46,854 nt of DNA from Pseudomonas sp. GM80 (GCF_000282515.1 NZ_AKJD01000055.1:1-46854), one strand, 5' to 3'. Shown: positions 25,371-34,387, counted from the stretch's first letter. Program-made: numbers and translations. The notes: generated by a model not told the origin, from the sequence alone.

Positions 25371-25514
25371 GACACAAAACCTGAGGTGCACACAAAATCT
25401 GTGGTGAATACAAAACCTGTGGTGCACACAAAATCTGTGGTGAATACAAAACCTGTGGTGCACACAAAACCTGTGGTGCACACAAAATCTGTGGTGAATA
25501 TAAAACCTGTGGCG
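25371..25514. repeat. Tandem repeat, 8 copies of an 18-bp unit
   Basis: Eight consecutive 18-bp units of the form (CACAC or AATAC)-AAAA-(C/T)CTGTGGTG occupy 144 bp without gaps. Two unit variants mostly alternate. The first unit has GAGG for GTGG, and the last reads CCTGTGGCG and is at the same time the edge of the adjoining REPIN. There is no reading frame of its own. The array probably arose by slippage at the REPIN border. Confidence 0.95.
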
Positions 25515-25604
25515 AGGGGATTTATCCCCGTTGGACTGCGCAGCAGTCCCAAATTTTCAGGGTCGCTTCGCAACCCAACGGGGATAAATCTCCTCGCCAC
25601 AGGG
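25506..25604. repeat. REPIN, family A, copy 2
   Basis: CCTGTGGCGAGGGGATTTAT and its inverted partner (one mismatch, CTCCTCGCCACAGG) flank an inner CTGCGCAGCAG region. It is fused to the last unit of the tandem repeat. Confidence 0.88.
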
Positions 25605-25671
25605 TTATCTGTCGCTCTGAGATCGGCGCAAACCCTTGCCCCGCCACATAATGTTTTTCAGTTATATAAAC

Positions 25672-25716
25672 ATTCTTAAATAGTCTTTTTAAGAATATCC
25701 GCGCCTCTCTTATATT
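25672..25716 (+). promoter_or_regulatory. Palindromic operator and promoter upstream of oscA
   Basis: ATTCTTAAA (25672-25680) and TTTAAGAAT (25688-25696) form a perfect 9-bp inverted repeat with a 7-base spacer. A -10-like TATATT (25711-25716) lies 17 bases after TTTAAG (25688-25693), so the right arm overlaps a poor -35, the usual layout for an activated promoter. In the sulfur context CysB is the obvious candidate regulator, but I cannot show that. The rest of 25605-25778 is A/T-rich leader. Confidence 0.5.
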
Positions 25717-25778
25717 GCTCCCACGCCGAACGCAGTGCCGCCCACTGCCAGGCATATCCCATTCAAAGGAGCAGCACC

Positions 25779-25961
25779 ATGAGCGCATCCCTTCGCAGCG
25801 TTGACGGTCAGGACGAAAGCACCATCTTGCGTGAAATCCAGAGCGCCCTGCGCGATCTGCGTTTTGGCGCGGTGGAAATCACTGTGCACAACGCGCAAGT
25901 CGTGCAGATCGAACGCAAAGAGAAATTTCGTTTGCAGCAACCGGGTAAGCAACCGGGCTGA
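25779..25961 (+). CDS. oscA: Small sulfur-starvation protein OscA (DUF2292)
   Basis: This 60-residue protein has DESTILREIQSALRDLRFGAVEITVHNAQVVQIERKEKFRLQ, the DUF2292/YezD pattern of a short alpha-beta fold. In Pseudomonas oscA is required for growth on organosulfur compounds and lies upstream of sbp; the same order holds here. The biochemical role is not established. The ATG at 25779 has AGGAG six bases upstream. A REP pair separates it from sbp, so they may be one transcript with differential stability. Confidence 0.85.
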   Translation: MSASLRSVDGQDESTILREIQSALRDLRFGAVEITVHNAQVVQIERKEKFRLQQPGKQPG

Positions 25962-25971
25962 GTGAAGATCA

Positions 25972-26038
25972 AAAGATCGCAGCCTGCGGCAGCTCCTACG
26001 GGGGATTTATGTAGGAGCTGCCGAAGGCTGCGATCTTT
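25972..26038. repeat. REP pair, family B, between oscA and sbp
   Basis: AAAGATCGCAGCCTGCGGC...CTCCTAC and GTAGGAGCTGCCGAAGGC...CTTT form an inverted pair around GGGGGATTTAT. It should fold into a hairpin in the oscA-sbp message. Confidence 0.9.
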
Positions 26039-26105
26039 GAACCGGCAACACGATTTCCGAAATACATAAGAAAAAGCCACCACCAGAATTCCAGGAGCTT
26101 TCACC

Positions 26106-27119
26106 ATGTCGTCGATTCGCCGTTACGCTTTGGCCGCTCTGGCCAGCGCTGTGTTTGCCGGTTCCGCGGTTGCCAAGGATTACGAACTGCTCAACGTGTC
26201 GTATGACCCGACGCGCGAGCTGTATCAGGACTACAACGCTGAGTTCATCAAGTTCTGGCAGAAAGATCACGCCGGCGACACCGTGAAAATCCAGCAATCC
26301 CACGGTGGTTCGGGCAAGCAGGGCCGTGCGGTGATCGACGGTCTGCGCGCCGACGTAGTAACCCTGGCGCTGGCTGGCGACATCGATGAAATCGCCAAGC
26401 TCGGCAAGACCCTGCCCGCCGACTGGCAGAAGCGTCTGCCGGAAGCGAGCACGCCGTACACCTCGACCATCGTCTTCCTGGTGCGCAAGGGCAACCCGAA
26501 AGGCATCAAGGACTGGGGCGATCTGGTCAAGAACGACGTCTCGGTGATCACCCCGAACCCGAAAACCTCCGGCGGTGCCCGCTGGAACTTCCTCGCCGCC
26601 TGGGCCTATGGCCTGAAAGCCAATGGCGGTGACGAAGCCAAAGCCAAAGAATACGTCCAGACCCTGTTCAAGCACGTGCCGATTCTCGACACCGGTGCAC
26701 GCGGTTCGACCATTACCTTCGTCAACAACGGTCAGGGTGATGTGTTGCTGGCCTGGGAAAACGAAGCGTTCCTGGCGCTGAAAGAAGATGGCGGTGCGGA
26801 CAAGTTCGACATCGTCGTGCCTTCGCTGTCGATCCTCGCCGAGCCGCCAGTGGCCGTGGTCGACAAGAACGCCGAGAAGAAAGGCAACGAGCAGATCGCC
26901 GAAGCCTACCTCAAGCACCTGTACAGCCCGGCCGGGCAGGAAATCGCCGCGAAGAACTTCTACCGTCCGCGTGACAAAGAAGTCGCTGCCAAATACGCCC
27001 AGCAGTTCCCGAAACTGGATCTGGTGACCATCGACAAGGACTTCGGCGGCTGGAAAACCGCGCAACCGAAATTCTTCAACGACGGTGGCGTGTTCGACCA
27101 GATTTATCAGGCGCAGTAA
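26106..27119 (+). CDS. sbp: Periplasmic sulfate-binding protein
   Basis: This 337-residue protein has a Sec signal ending AVA-KD near residue 23, followed by [54 protein letters not shown] and [16 protein letters not shown], which are the signature segments of Sbp/CysP. It binds sulfate or thiosulfate in the periplasm for the CysTWA importer. The ATG at 26106 has AGGAG eight bases upstream. The permease genes follow, but a 164-bp repeat element lies in between. Induction by sulfur limitation through CysB is expected from the family. Confidence 0.96.
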   Translation: MSSIRRYALAALASAVFAGSAVAKDYELLNVSYDPTRELYQDYNAEFIKFWQKDHAGDTVKIQQSHGGSGKQGRAVIDGLRADVVTLALAGDIDEIAKLGKTLPADWQKRLPEASTPYTSTIVFLVRKGNPKGIKDWGDLVKNDVSVITPNPKTSGGARWNFLAAWAYGLKANGGDEAKAKEYVQTLFKHVPILDTGARGSTITFVNNGQGDVLLAWENEAFLALKEDGGADKFDIVVPSLSILAEPPVAVVDKNAEKKGNEQIAEAYLKHLYSPAGQEIAAKNFYRPRDKEVAAKYAQQFPKLDLVTIDKDFGGWKTAQPKFFNDGGVFDQIYQAQ

Positions 27120-27133
27120 TCTGACTACAAAAC

Positions 27134-27297
27134 TGTGGGAGCGGGCTTTTGTGGCGAGGGGATTTATCCCCGTTGGGCAGCGAAGCTGCCCCAAAACCAT
27201 CACATGCGGTGTATCTGGTTTTCCGCATTTGCCGATTTTGGGGCTACTGCGTAGCCCAACGGGGATAAATCCCCTCACCACAGGGTTCACTCCCACA
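27134..27297. repeat. REPIN, family A, copy 3, nested inside a wider inverted repeat
   Basis: TGTGGCGAGGGGATTTATCC (27150 on) and its complement (ending about 27285, CTCACCACAGG) enclose a 60-base centre. An outer TGTGGGAG/CTCCCACA pair (27134 and about 27290) encloses the whole. It sits between sbp and cysT, inside what is normally one operon. Confidence 0.87.
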
Positions 27298-27324
27298 TTG
27301 ATGCGTTTTTAACCAAGGACTTTT

Positions 27325-28143
27325 ATGTCGCGTCGTATCTCCCCCGTCATACCCGGCTTCGGGCTGACGCTGGGTTACACCTTGGTGTACCTCAGCCTGA
27401 TTGTGCTTATCCCGCTGGCGGCGATGTTCGTCCACGCCGCTCAACTCACCTGGGATCAGTTCTGGGCGATCATCTCCGCACCGCGCGTGCTGGCGGCATT
27501 GAAGCTGAGTTTCGGCACCGCGCTGTGTGCCGCGATCATCAACGGCATCATCGGTACGCTGCTGGCGTGGGTGCTGGTGCGCTACACCTTCCCCGGGCGC
27601 AAGGTGATCGACGCGATGATCGATCTGCCGTTTGCGCTGCCGACAGCCGTTGCCGGTATCGCGCTGACCGCGCTGTATGCGCCGGCCGGCCTGGTCGGGC
27701 AATTCGCTGCCGACCTCGGTTTCAAAATCGCCTACACCCCACTCGGTATCACGCTGGCGCTGACCTTCGTCACGCTGCCGTTCGTGGTGCGCACGGTGCA
27801 ACCGGTGCTGGCCGACATCCCTCGTGAAGTCGAAGAAGCCGCCGCGTGCCTCGGTGCGAAACCCTTGCAGGTGTTCCGCCACATCCTCGTGCCCGCGCTG
27901 CTGCCCGCCTGGCTGACCGGTTTTGCCCTGGCGTTCGCCCGTGGCGTCGGCGAGTACGGTTCGGTGATTTTCATCGCCGGCAACATGCCGATGAAAACCG
28001 AGATCCTGCCGCTGCTGATCATGGTCAAACTCGACCAATACGATTACACCGGCGCTACCGCCATCGGCGTGCTGATGCTGGTGGTTTCCTTCGTCCTGTT
28101 GCTGCTGATCAACTTGCTGCAGCGGCGCATCGAAACCCCATAA
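27325..28143 (+). CDS. cysT: Sulfate/thiosulfate ABC transporter permease CysT (CysU)
   Basis: This 272-residue protein has six membrane segments and the ABC-permease EAA loop EVEEAAACLGAKPLQVFRHILVPAL, which docks on CysA. Diagnostic family text includes PGFGLTLGYTLVYLSLIVLIPLAAMF near the N terminus and GEYGSVIFIAGNMP. It forms the membrane channel with CysW. AAGGAC upstream of the ATG serves as ribosome site. cysW starts 12 bp after its stop. Confidence 0.96.
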   Translation: MSRRISPVIPGFGLTLGYTLVYLSLIVLIPLAAMFVHAAQLTWDQFWAIISAPRVLAALKLSFGTALCAAIINGIIGTLLAWVLVRYTFPGRKVIDAMIDLPFALPTAVAGIALTALYAPAGLVGQFAADLGFKIAYTPLGITLALTFVTLPFVVRTVQPVLADIPREVEEAAACLGAKPLQVFRHILVPALLPAWLTGFALAFARGVGEYGSVIFIAGNMPMKTEILPLLIMVKLDQYDYTGATAIGVLMLVVSFVLLLLINLLQRRIETP

Positions 28144-28155
28144 GGAGGCGCGAAC

Positions 28156-29028
28156 ATGTCCCAATCGTCTATTGCGGCCGCCTCTTCGGCCAACGCTGCA
28201 CGCCGTGGCAGTGCCACTTCGCGCAGAATCCTGATCGGCCTTGGCTGGCTGGTGTTTTTCCTGTTTCTGCTGTTGCCGTTGTTCATCGTCGTATCGCAGG
28301 GTTTGAAAAATGGCCTCGGTGCATTCTTCACCGCGATCTTTGAACCGGACGCACTGTCGGCGCTGAAACTCACCGTGTTCGCCGTGCTGATTTCGGTGCC
28401 GCTGAACCTGGTGTTCGGCGTCAGCGCTGCATGGTGCGTGAGCAAATACTCGTTCCGTGGCAAGAGCATGCTGGTGACGCTGATCGACCTGCCGTTCTCG
28501 GTCTCGCCGGTGATCGCCGGTCTGGTCTACGTGCTGATGTTCGGCGCGCAGGGCCTGTTCGGGCCGTGGCTGCAGGATCACGATATCCAGATCGTCTTCG
28601 CCTTGCCGGGCATCGTGCTGGCGACGATCTTCGTCACCGTGCCGTTCGTGGCCCGTGAACTGATCCCGCTGATGCAGGAACAAGGTACGCAGGAAGAGGA
28701 AGCCGCGCGACTGCTCGGTGCCAACGGCTGGCAGATGTTCTGGCACGTCACCGTCCCTAACATCAAGTGGGGCCTGATCTATGGCGTGGTGCTGTGTACC
28801 GCGCGGGCCATGGGTGAATTCGGTGCGGTGTCGGTGGTTTCCGGGCACATTCGCGGGGTGACCAACACCTTGCCGCTGCACGTCGAGATCCTCTACAACG
28901 AATACAACCACGTGGCCGCGTTCGCCGTGGCGAGCCTGTTGCTGATCCTGGCGCTCTTCATCCTGCTGGCCAAGCAGTGGAGCGAAAACCGTATCAACCG
29001 CCTGCGCGCCAGCGCCGCGGAGGAATAA
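28156..29028 (+). CDS. cysW: Sulfate/thiosulfate ABC transporter permease CysW
   Basis: This 290-residue partner permease has six membrane segments and the EAA loop [44 protein letters not shown] and [15 protein letters not shown] segments match CysW. The ATG follows AAGGAGG by six bases. The N terminus has a 25-residue Ser/Ala-rich cytoplasmic extension. cysA starts 3 bp after the stop, so expression is tightly coupled. Confidence 0.96.
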   Translation: MSQSSIAAASSANAARRGSATSRRILIGLGWLVFFLFLLLPLFIVVSQGLKNGLGAFFTAIFEPDALSALKLTVFAVLISVPLNLVFGVSAAWCVSKYSFRGKSMLVTLIDLPFSVSPVIAGLVYVLMFGAQGLFGPWLQDHDIQIVFALPGIVLATIFVTVPFVARELIPLMQEQGTQEEEAARLLGANGWQMFWHVTVPNIKWGLIYGVVLCTARAMGEFGAVSVVSGHIRGVTNTLPLHVEILYNEYNHVAAFAVASLLLILALFILLAKQWSENRINRLRASAAEE

Positions 29029-29031
29029 TTC

Positions 29032-30021
29032 ATGTCGATCGAAGTGCGTAACGTCAGCAAGAATTTCAATGCGTTCAAGGCGCTGGACAACATCAGCCTG
29101 GATATCCACAGCGGTGAACTGGTCGCGCTGCTCGGCCCCTCGGGCTGCGGCAAGACCACGCTGCTGCGGATCATCGCCGGTCTGGAAACCCCGGATAACG
29201 GCAATATCGTTTTCCACGGTGAAGACGTTTCCGGCCACGACGTGCGTGATCGCAACGTCGGTTTCGTGTTCCAGCACTACGCCTTGTTCCGCCACATGAC
29301 CGTGTTCGACAACGTCGCGTTCGGCCTGCGCATGAAACCGAAAAACCAGCGCCCGAGCGAAAGCCAGATCGCGACCAAGGTTCACGAACTGCTGAACATG
29401 GTGCAACTGGATTGGCTGTCGGATCGTTATCCGGAGCAGTTGTCCGGTGGTCAGCGCCAGCGCATCGCTTTGGCCCGTGCCTTGGCGGTCGAGCCGAAAG
29501 TGCTGCTGCTCGATGAGCCGTTCGGCGCTCTCGACGCCAAGGTGCGTAAAGAGTTGCGCCGCTGGTTGGCGCGTCTGCACGAAGACATCAACCTGACCTC
29601 GGTGTTCGTAACCCACGACCAGGAAGAAGCGATGGAAGTCGCCGACCGTATCGTGGTGATGAACAAAGGCGTGATCGAGCAGATCGGTTCACCGGGCGAC
29701 GTCTACGAGAACCCGGCCAGCGATTTCGTTTATCACTTCCTCGGCGATTCGAACCGCTTGCTGCTGAGCGACGACAATCACGTGCTGTTCCGCCCGCACG
29801 AAGTGTCGTTGTCCAAACACGAACTGGAAGACCACCACGCCGCCGAAGTACGCGACATCCGGCCGTTGGGCGCGACCACGCGGGTGACGTTGAAGGTCGA
29901 AGGGCAGACTGATCTGATCGAAGCCGAAGTGGTGAAAGACCACGACAGCCTGATCGGCCTGGCCAAGGGTGAAACCTTGTTCTTCAAGCCGAAGGTCTGG
30001 CAGAAAGTCGCCAGTCTCTAA
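29032..30021 (+). CDS. cysA: Sulfate/thiosulfate ABC transporter ATPase CysA
   Basis: This 329-residue ATPase has Walker A GPSGCGKT at 35-42, Q-loop in [17 protein letters not shown], signature LSGGQRQR near 137, Walker [12 protein letters not shown] near 158 and the H-loop [16 protein letters not shown]-terminal regulatory TOBE-like domain (about 240-329) with VLFRPHEV is present. It powers sulfate import by CysTW and Sbp. GGAGGA in the end of cysW is its ribosome site. A degenerate REP element follows. Confidence 0.97.
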   Translation: MSIEVRNVSKNFNAFKALDNISLDIHSGELVALLGPSGCGKTTLLRIIAGLETPDNGNIVFHGEDVSGHDVRDRNVGFVFQHYALFRHMTVFDNVAFGLRMKPKNQRPSESQIATKVHELLNMVQLDWLSDRYPEQLSGGQRQRIALARALAVEPKVLLLDEPFGALDAKVRKELRRWLARLHEDINLTSVFVTHDQEEAMEVADRIVVMNKGVIEQIGSPGDVYENPASDFVYHFLGDSNRLLLSDDNHVLFRPHEVSLSKHELEDHHAAEVRDIRPLGATTRVTLKVEGQTDLIEAEVVKDHDSLIGLAKGETLFFKPKVWQKVASL

Positions 30022-30038
30022 CGCCAAAGAACTGCGGG

Positions 30039-30100
30039 TGCTGCGATCTTTGATAGTGATTTTGAATATCAACAGATCGCAGCGTGCCGCAGCTCCTACA
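30039..30100. repeat. REP pair, family B, diverged
   Basis: GCTGCGATCTTTGAT on the left and CAGATCGCAGCGTGCCGCAG on the right are an inverted pair after cysA. The remaining 160 bp to the next gene show no clear promoter. Confidence 0.75.
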
Positions 30101-30263
30101 GGGAGGTGTGTCGTGTGGCTATTGGACTTAACTCGATTTGGTCTAACGCCCCCGACAACCTTGAGCGGTTCCTTGCCTAATCTCCTGTCTGTGCCAGGAG
30201 GCGCAGTGAAGAGTCCATGACGGACCGGCGTATCTCCTGGGCCCTGATGCCAAGGAGATGACG

Positions 30264-31631
30264 ATGAGAATGGAAGTCCACCGGCCCGCGCCGTGGCTCG
30301 GCTGCGCGCTGTTCGGCGCAATGTTGAGCCCACTGGCCAGCGCCGACCCGACGCTGTCCACGCAGATACCTTTCGATGTTACGGCGACCCCGCCGTTTTC
30401 CCTGACCAGCCTGCAGCAGAACTTCGATGAAATGTCGTGGCAGACGTTTATCGCCTTGAACTGGCCGGCGCTGGACAACGGTGACCCGAACACCGGCACG
30501 TCGATCGGCCAACAGGATGGCGCGACGGTCTGGGAGAGCTGGAAAGAGAGTTATCAGATATTCCTCGCCAACGGCCAGACACCCAACCCCTGGAGCGCGC
30601 CAGCGACCCTTCCCAAAGCCTGTGAAGGCTTGGGTTCCGGGCGTTTGCTGCAACAGATGGGCAAAGTACCGGACGTGCTCGATGAGTTTATCCAGCCGTT
30701 TGAGAGCGGGCCGCTGGTCGATCAGAGCGGCGTGTATACGCGCAACGAAATCGTGGTCAACCAGCCGATGTTTGACGACATCGTCAACAACGGTCTGTAC
30801 AGCGTTCAGGGCCAGCAGAAGTTTTTCGCGGCGGATCCGAAGAACACGGTGGCGTTCAGTTGCGGCAATAGCGACACCCGCCAGGTCGGCTCGCTGATGG
30901 TCAAGGCCTCCTGGAAGGTGCTCGATGGCAGCGACCGTCGCGAGAGCTTCCATACGGTCGATGCGCTGGTCTACACCCCGGGCAACAGCGACCCGAGCAA
31001 GGGCCCGGTGGTGCCGGAATCGTGCAAGGCCGAACCTGTCGGGCTGGTCGGTCTGCACATCGTGCACAAGACCAGCAGCGCGCCGCAGTGGGTCTGGTCG
31101 ACCTTCGAACATGTCGATAACGTGCCGGAGCAGTCCACCCCGGTGGCCGAGCGCAAAGGACCGTATCTGTTCTACAACGCCAGCAGTCAGGCTCCTGTCA
31201 ATCAGCCACCGCCGCGCCCGTGGAACCCGGCGGTCAAGGCCACGCCGTCGCAGATCGTTCGCGAGGCCTCACTGACGCCGGCCACCAAAACCCTCAACAG
31301 CACCTATCAGACGCTGTTGCGCACGGTGAATCCGAAGAGTGTCTGGGCCAACTATCAGTTGATCAGCACGCAATGGCCGACATTGACGCCGCAGCCACCG
31401 TGCCAGATCTCGAAAACCGAGCCCCTGGGCCGCCCGGCGCCTTCGTTCCTCGCCAACACCACTCTGGAAACCTACATCCAGGGCACCGTGCCGCAAGCCT
31501 CGTCCAGTTGCATCGCCTGTCACGGTAATGCCGCCACCCACGTCACCGAATCGCCGCGCACCAGTTTCGCGGACTTCACCTACTTGCTCGAACGCGCACA
31601 ATCGACGGGCGCGACAAGGAGTCAGCCATGA
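30264..31631 (+). CDS. Exported c-type cytochrome-like protein with one haem site
   Basis: This 455-residue protein has a Sec signal ending ASA-DP at about residue 27. A single haem-attachment motif CIACH (416-420) lies near the C terminus; the large N-terminal part (MSWQTFIALNWPA, WESWKESYQIF, LVGLHIVHKTSSAPQWVWSTFEHVDNVP) is a conserved hypothetical module I cannot name further. I choose the ATG at 30264, six bases after AAGGAG, because the ATG at 30258 touches that site. The next two genes encode dehydrogenase subunits and overlap or abut it, so it is the likely electron acceptor. Sugar and alcohol dehydrogenases of this class usually use a triple-haem cytochrome, so a monohaem partner is atypical. 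Confidence 0.75.
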   Translation: MRMEVHRPAPWLGCALFGAMLSPLASADPTLSTQIPFDVTATPPFSLTSLQQNFDEMSWQTFIALNWPALDNGDPNTGTSIGQQDGATVWESWKESYQIFLANGQTPNPWSAPATLPKACEGLGSGRLLQQMGKVPDVLDEFIQPFESGPLVDQSGVYTRNEIVVNQPMFDDIVNNGLYSVQGQQKFFAADPKNTVAFSCGNSDTRQVGSLMVKASWKVLDGSDRRESFHTVDALVYTPGNSDPSKGPVVPESCKAEPVGLVGLHIVHKTSSAPQWVWSTFEHVDNVPEQSTPVAERKGPYLFYNASSQAPVNQPPPRPWNPAVKATPSQIVREASLTPATKTLNSTYQTLLRTVNPKSVWANYQLISTQWPTLTPQPPCQISKTEPLGRPAPSFLANTTLETYIQGTVPQASSSCIACHGNAATHVTESPRTSFADFTYLLERAQSTGATRSQP

Positions 31632-32140
31632 GCACCGATCTGAAAAATTTCGCCGGGCTGTCATCGGCCCTGACGGGCATCCCGCTCACCTTTATCGCGC
31701 CTTCGGTCGACCCGATCGATCTGCCGACGCAGTTTCTGGCCTTCATCGAACCGCGCATCACCACCCCGGTGGTGCAGGCATTGTTGACCCAGTACGCAAC
31801 GCTGCTCGCCGATAAAGTGCCGCCCGATCAGATCGCCGAGGCCGTGTTGATGAACGGCGCGCAACCGGCCACCACGCAAACGGCACAAGCCGCCCGTTCG
31901 ATCATGAAGCTGTGGTTGCTGGGCGTCTGGTATCAGCCGTATGCCGTCGGCAGCCACCAGCCCGGTGATCAGATGGTCGTTTCCGATCAGGCCTACACGC
32001 AGAGCTGGGCATGGAGAATCGCCCAGGCGCATCCCATGGGTTACAGCGAGTTCTTCTTCGGTTACTGGAACGAAGTACCGCCCAGCCTTGAAGACTTCAC
32101 CGGGGTTCCCGCCAGCGGACAACAAGGAGCGTCGTCATGA
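31628..32140 (+). CDS. FAD-dependent sorbitol-dehydrogenase-type small subunit
   Basis: This 170-residue protein resembles the small subunit of membrane-bound FAD sugar/alcohol dehydrogenases (sorbitol or fructose type). The C-terminal block IMKLWLLGVWYQPY...VVSDQAYTQSWAWRIAQAHPMGYSEFFFGYWNEVPP fits that family. Usual members carry a twin-arginine signal that exports the large subunit with them; here the N terminus MSTDLKNFAGLSSALTG has none, and no in-frame upstream start adds one. The ATG overlaps the cytochrome stop, and the stop overlaps the GMC start, each with an AGGAG site. It should bind the GMC subunit. Confidence 0.65.
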   Translation: MSTDLKNFAGLSSALTGIPLTFIAPSVDPIDLPTQFLAFIEPRITTPVVQALLTQYATLLADKVPPDQIAEAVLMNGAQPATTQTAQAARSIMKLWLLGVWYQPYAVGSHQPGDQMVVSDQAYTQSWAWRIAQAHPMGYSEFFFGYWNEVPPSLEDFTGVPASGQQGASS

Positions 32141-34347
32141 GTACCGAACAAGCGGACGTGGTGATCGTCGGTGCCGGTCTGGCCGGCAGCATCATCGCCT
32201 ATCAATTGGGTCTGGCCGGGGTGAAAGTGTTGGTGCTGGAATCGGGGCCGGAAGTGCCGGCCAACCGTAATCAGTATCTGGAGCGCTTTTACACGGCGAC
32301 CCTGAAGACCCCGGAATCGCCCTATCCACCGGTGAGCACGCTGGACACGCCGCGCAAGCCGGCCGAGCAGAATGCGCCGCGCGCGACCATCGCCGACCTG
32401 ATTCTTGGCTGGGACAATCCCGAGGTCAGCTACCTGGTGCAAAAGGGCCCGCTGGCCTTTACCAGCACCTATGAACGGGTCGGAGGCGGCACCACCTGGC
32501 ACTGGGTCGCGACCTGCCTGCGCATGGTGCCCAACGACTTTCGCCTGAAGTCACTGTACGGCGTTGGTGTCGACTGGCCGATCAGCTACAACGATCTGCA
32601 AAGCGCTTACTGCCGGGCCGAGGCGGAAATCGGCGTGGCCGCCAATGTGGCGGATCAGGCGTATCTGGGGATGACGTTCCCCGATGGTTATCAATTCCCG
32701 ATGACCAGCATTCCGTTGTCACTGGTCGATGGCAGTTTTGTCGCGGCGGTTCAGGGCCAGTCGTTTGACGGCTTGCCACTGGTGGTCAGCCCGACACCGG
32801 CGGGACGCAATTCGCAGCCCTACGCGGGACGTCGGGTGTGCGCCGGCAACACCAACTGCACACCGATCTGCCCGATCCAGGCCAAGTACGACGCCACTGT
32901 CACCCTGAACAACGCGTTGAACACCGGCAATGTGCGGGTGCTGTACAAAACCGTGGCGAGCAAAGTCACGGTGGCGGCGGACAAATCCATCAGTGGCATA
33001 GAGTTCATTCAATACCAGTTGGGCGATGGCCCACCGACCGGGACTGGTGTCGCGGTAGGCCAGCGCTATGTGATTGCCGCCCATGCCATCGAGACGCCGA
33101 AGCTGCTGCTCAACTCCACCAGCCCCGCGTGGCCCAAAGGCGTGGCCAACAGCAGCGGACAGGTCGGGCGCAGCCTGGCGGATCATCCGATCTACCTGGC
33201 CTGGGGTTTGATGCCGGAAGGCAAAGCGGTATTTCCCTATCGCGGCCCGGTATCGACGGCGGGCATCGAAAGCCTGCGCGACGGTGCCTTTCGCAGTCAG
33301 CGTGCGGCGTGGCGGATCGAGATCGGCAACGAAGGCTTCAACTGGCCGGTGGGCGATCCCTACGTCACCGTCGCCGACCTGATCGATGGCAGCAACGGCA
33401 GCGCCACCAATCCACTGCCTCCGGCCAAGGGCCCGCAGCAAGTGTTGTATGGCACAGCGCTGGTACAAAAACTCAACGACTTGCTGACCCGCCAGTTCCG
33501 CATCGGTTTTCTGGTGGAACAAGTTGAGGACGATCCGGATAACGCCAACTGCTACATCGTGCCGTCGACGCAGTACAAGGATCGCCTGGGCATTCCGCGC
33601 CCGGAGATTCACTACGACTTGTCCGACTACACCAAGGAAGGCTTCCGCCAGGCGAAGATCCTCGCCACGCACATCATCACTGAACTGCTCGGCGCCACCG
33701 AGTTGACCAAGCTCCTGCCACCGGGACGGTTCACCTACAAGGGCGACGAATACAGTTTCCAGGGTGCCGGCCATTTGATGGGCACCTACCGCATGGGCGA
33801 CAACCCGCTGACCTCGGTGGTCGACAAGGATCAGCGCAGCTGGGATCACAAAAATCTGTTCCTGGTCGGCGATGGCGTGTTTCCCAGCACCGGCACTTCG
33901 AACCCGAGCCTGACCATCGCTGCGTTGTCGATTCAGGCCGGCGACACCTTGGCCAACGACCTGAAAACCGCCACGGTGCAGGTTCAGGCCAATCAGCCCT
34001 GGCAGGGCACCGGCGTGCAGATCAACGGGCCGAGCCCGCGCCTGGTGCGTTACCTCAGCGGGCGCTGGTTCGCCAGTCCGGTCGGGGGCATGGTCGATGG
34101 CAACGGCAGCGCAGGGCTGATCGCCAAACCCGGTTACACCTTGCCGGGCGCCAATGAGGGTGCGTTGATCGGGCGGATCGGCAGTACCGGGGCGCCGTTT
34201 CTGATCGGCGATCTGGCGCCGATTCCGCCGGGGCAGCAGGGCGAATTGCAACTGTGCATCAACGACGATCTGCAGGGCCGCTACGGTGTCGGGCTCGCAG
34301 ACAATCAGGGCGCGCTGACGGTGCAGGTGACGTTCGGTACGCTGTAA
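32137..34347 (+). CDS. GMC oxidoreductase with C-terminal LecA (PA-IL)-like domain
   Basis: This is a 736-residue flavoprotein. The N-terminal FAD fold has GAGLAG at 12-17 and the acidic end VLVLESG. A GMC block GGGTTWHWVATC lies near 115, and the C-terminal catalytic pair is His546 (AGHLMGTYRMG) and Asn589 (TGTSNPSLT). It should oxidise a sugar or alcohol. Residues from about 613 to 736 are extra for the family and match the galactose-lectin LecA layout: WFASPVGGMVDGNGSAG, GALIGRIGSTGAPFLIG and LQLCINDDLQGRYGVGLADNQGALTVQV. The Asp of the calcium/sugar loop is kept, but the following residues differ. No signal peptide is present. It ends the three-gene operon with a terminator after it. Confidence 0.85.
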   Translation: MSTEQADVVIVGAGLAGSIIAYQLGLAGVKVLVLESGPEVPANRNQYLERFYTATLKTPESPYPPVSTLDTPRKPAEQNAPRATIADLILGWDNPEVSYLVQKGPLAFTSTYERVGGGTTWHWVATCLRMVPNDFRLKSLYGVGVDWPISYNDLQSAYCRAEAEIGVAANVADQAYLGMTFPDGYQFPMTSIPLSLVDGSFVAAVQGQSFDGLPLVVSPTPAGRNSQPYAGRRVCAGNTNCTPICPIQAKYDATVTLNNALNTGNVRVLYKTVASKVTVAADKSISGIEFIQYQLGDGPPTGTGVAVGQRYVIAAHAIETPKLLLNSTSPAWPKGVANSSGQVGRSLADHPIYLAWGLMPEGKAVFPYRGPVSTAGIESLRDGAFRSQRAAWRIEIGNEGFNWPVGDPYVTVADLIDGSNGSATNPLPPAKGPQQVLYGTALVQKLNDLLTRQFRIGFLVEQVEDDPDNANCYIVPSTQYKDRLGIPRPEIHYDLSDYTKEGFRQAKILATHIITELLGATELTKLLPPGRFTYKGDEYSFQGAGHLMGTYRMGDNPLTSVVDKDQRSWDHKNLFLVGDGVFPSTGTSNPSLTIAALSIQAGDTLANDLKTATVQVQANQPWQGTGVQINGPSPRLVRYLSGRWFASPVGGMVDGNGSAGLIAKPGYTLPGANEGALIGRIGSTGAPFLIGDLAPIPPGQQGELQLCINDDLQGRYGVGLADNQGALTVQVTFGTL

Positions 34348-34353
34348 AACTCG

Positions 34354-34387
34354 TCAGGCGAGGTGCGCGGCGGTGCACCTCGCCTGA
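34354..34387. terminator. Bidirectional hairpin terminator
   Basis: TCAGGCGAGGTGC (34354-34366) pairs perfectly with GCACCTCGCCTGA (34375-34387) around an 8-base loop, between the convergent GMC and Mpo1-like genes. T-rich sequence follows on the right and A's precede on the left. Confidence 0.85.

Noticed and set aside
25371..25514. Possible CRISPR array in the 18-bp repeat
   Set aside because: Units are contiguous with no unique spacers, are only 18 bp, and no cas gene is near.
27244..29616. A 790-codon open frame on the minus strand opposite cysT and cysW
   Set aside because: It is antisense to clearly recognised permease genes, rich in Gln/His/Arg low-complexity text and without domains; long shadow frames are normal in G/C-rich DNA. 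The same applies to frames opposite 1260-3670, 16461-19335 and 32719-34251.
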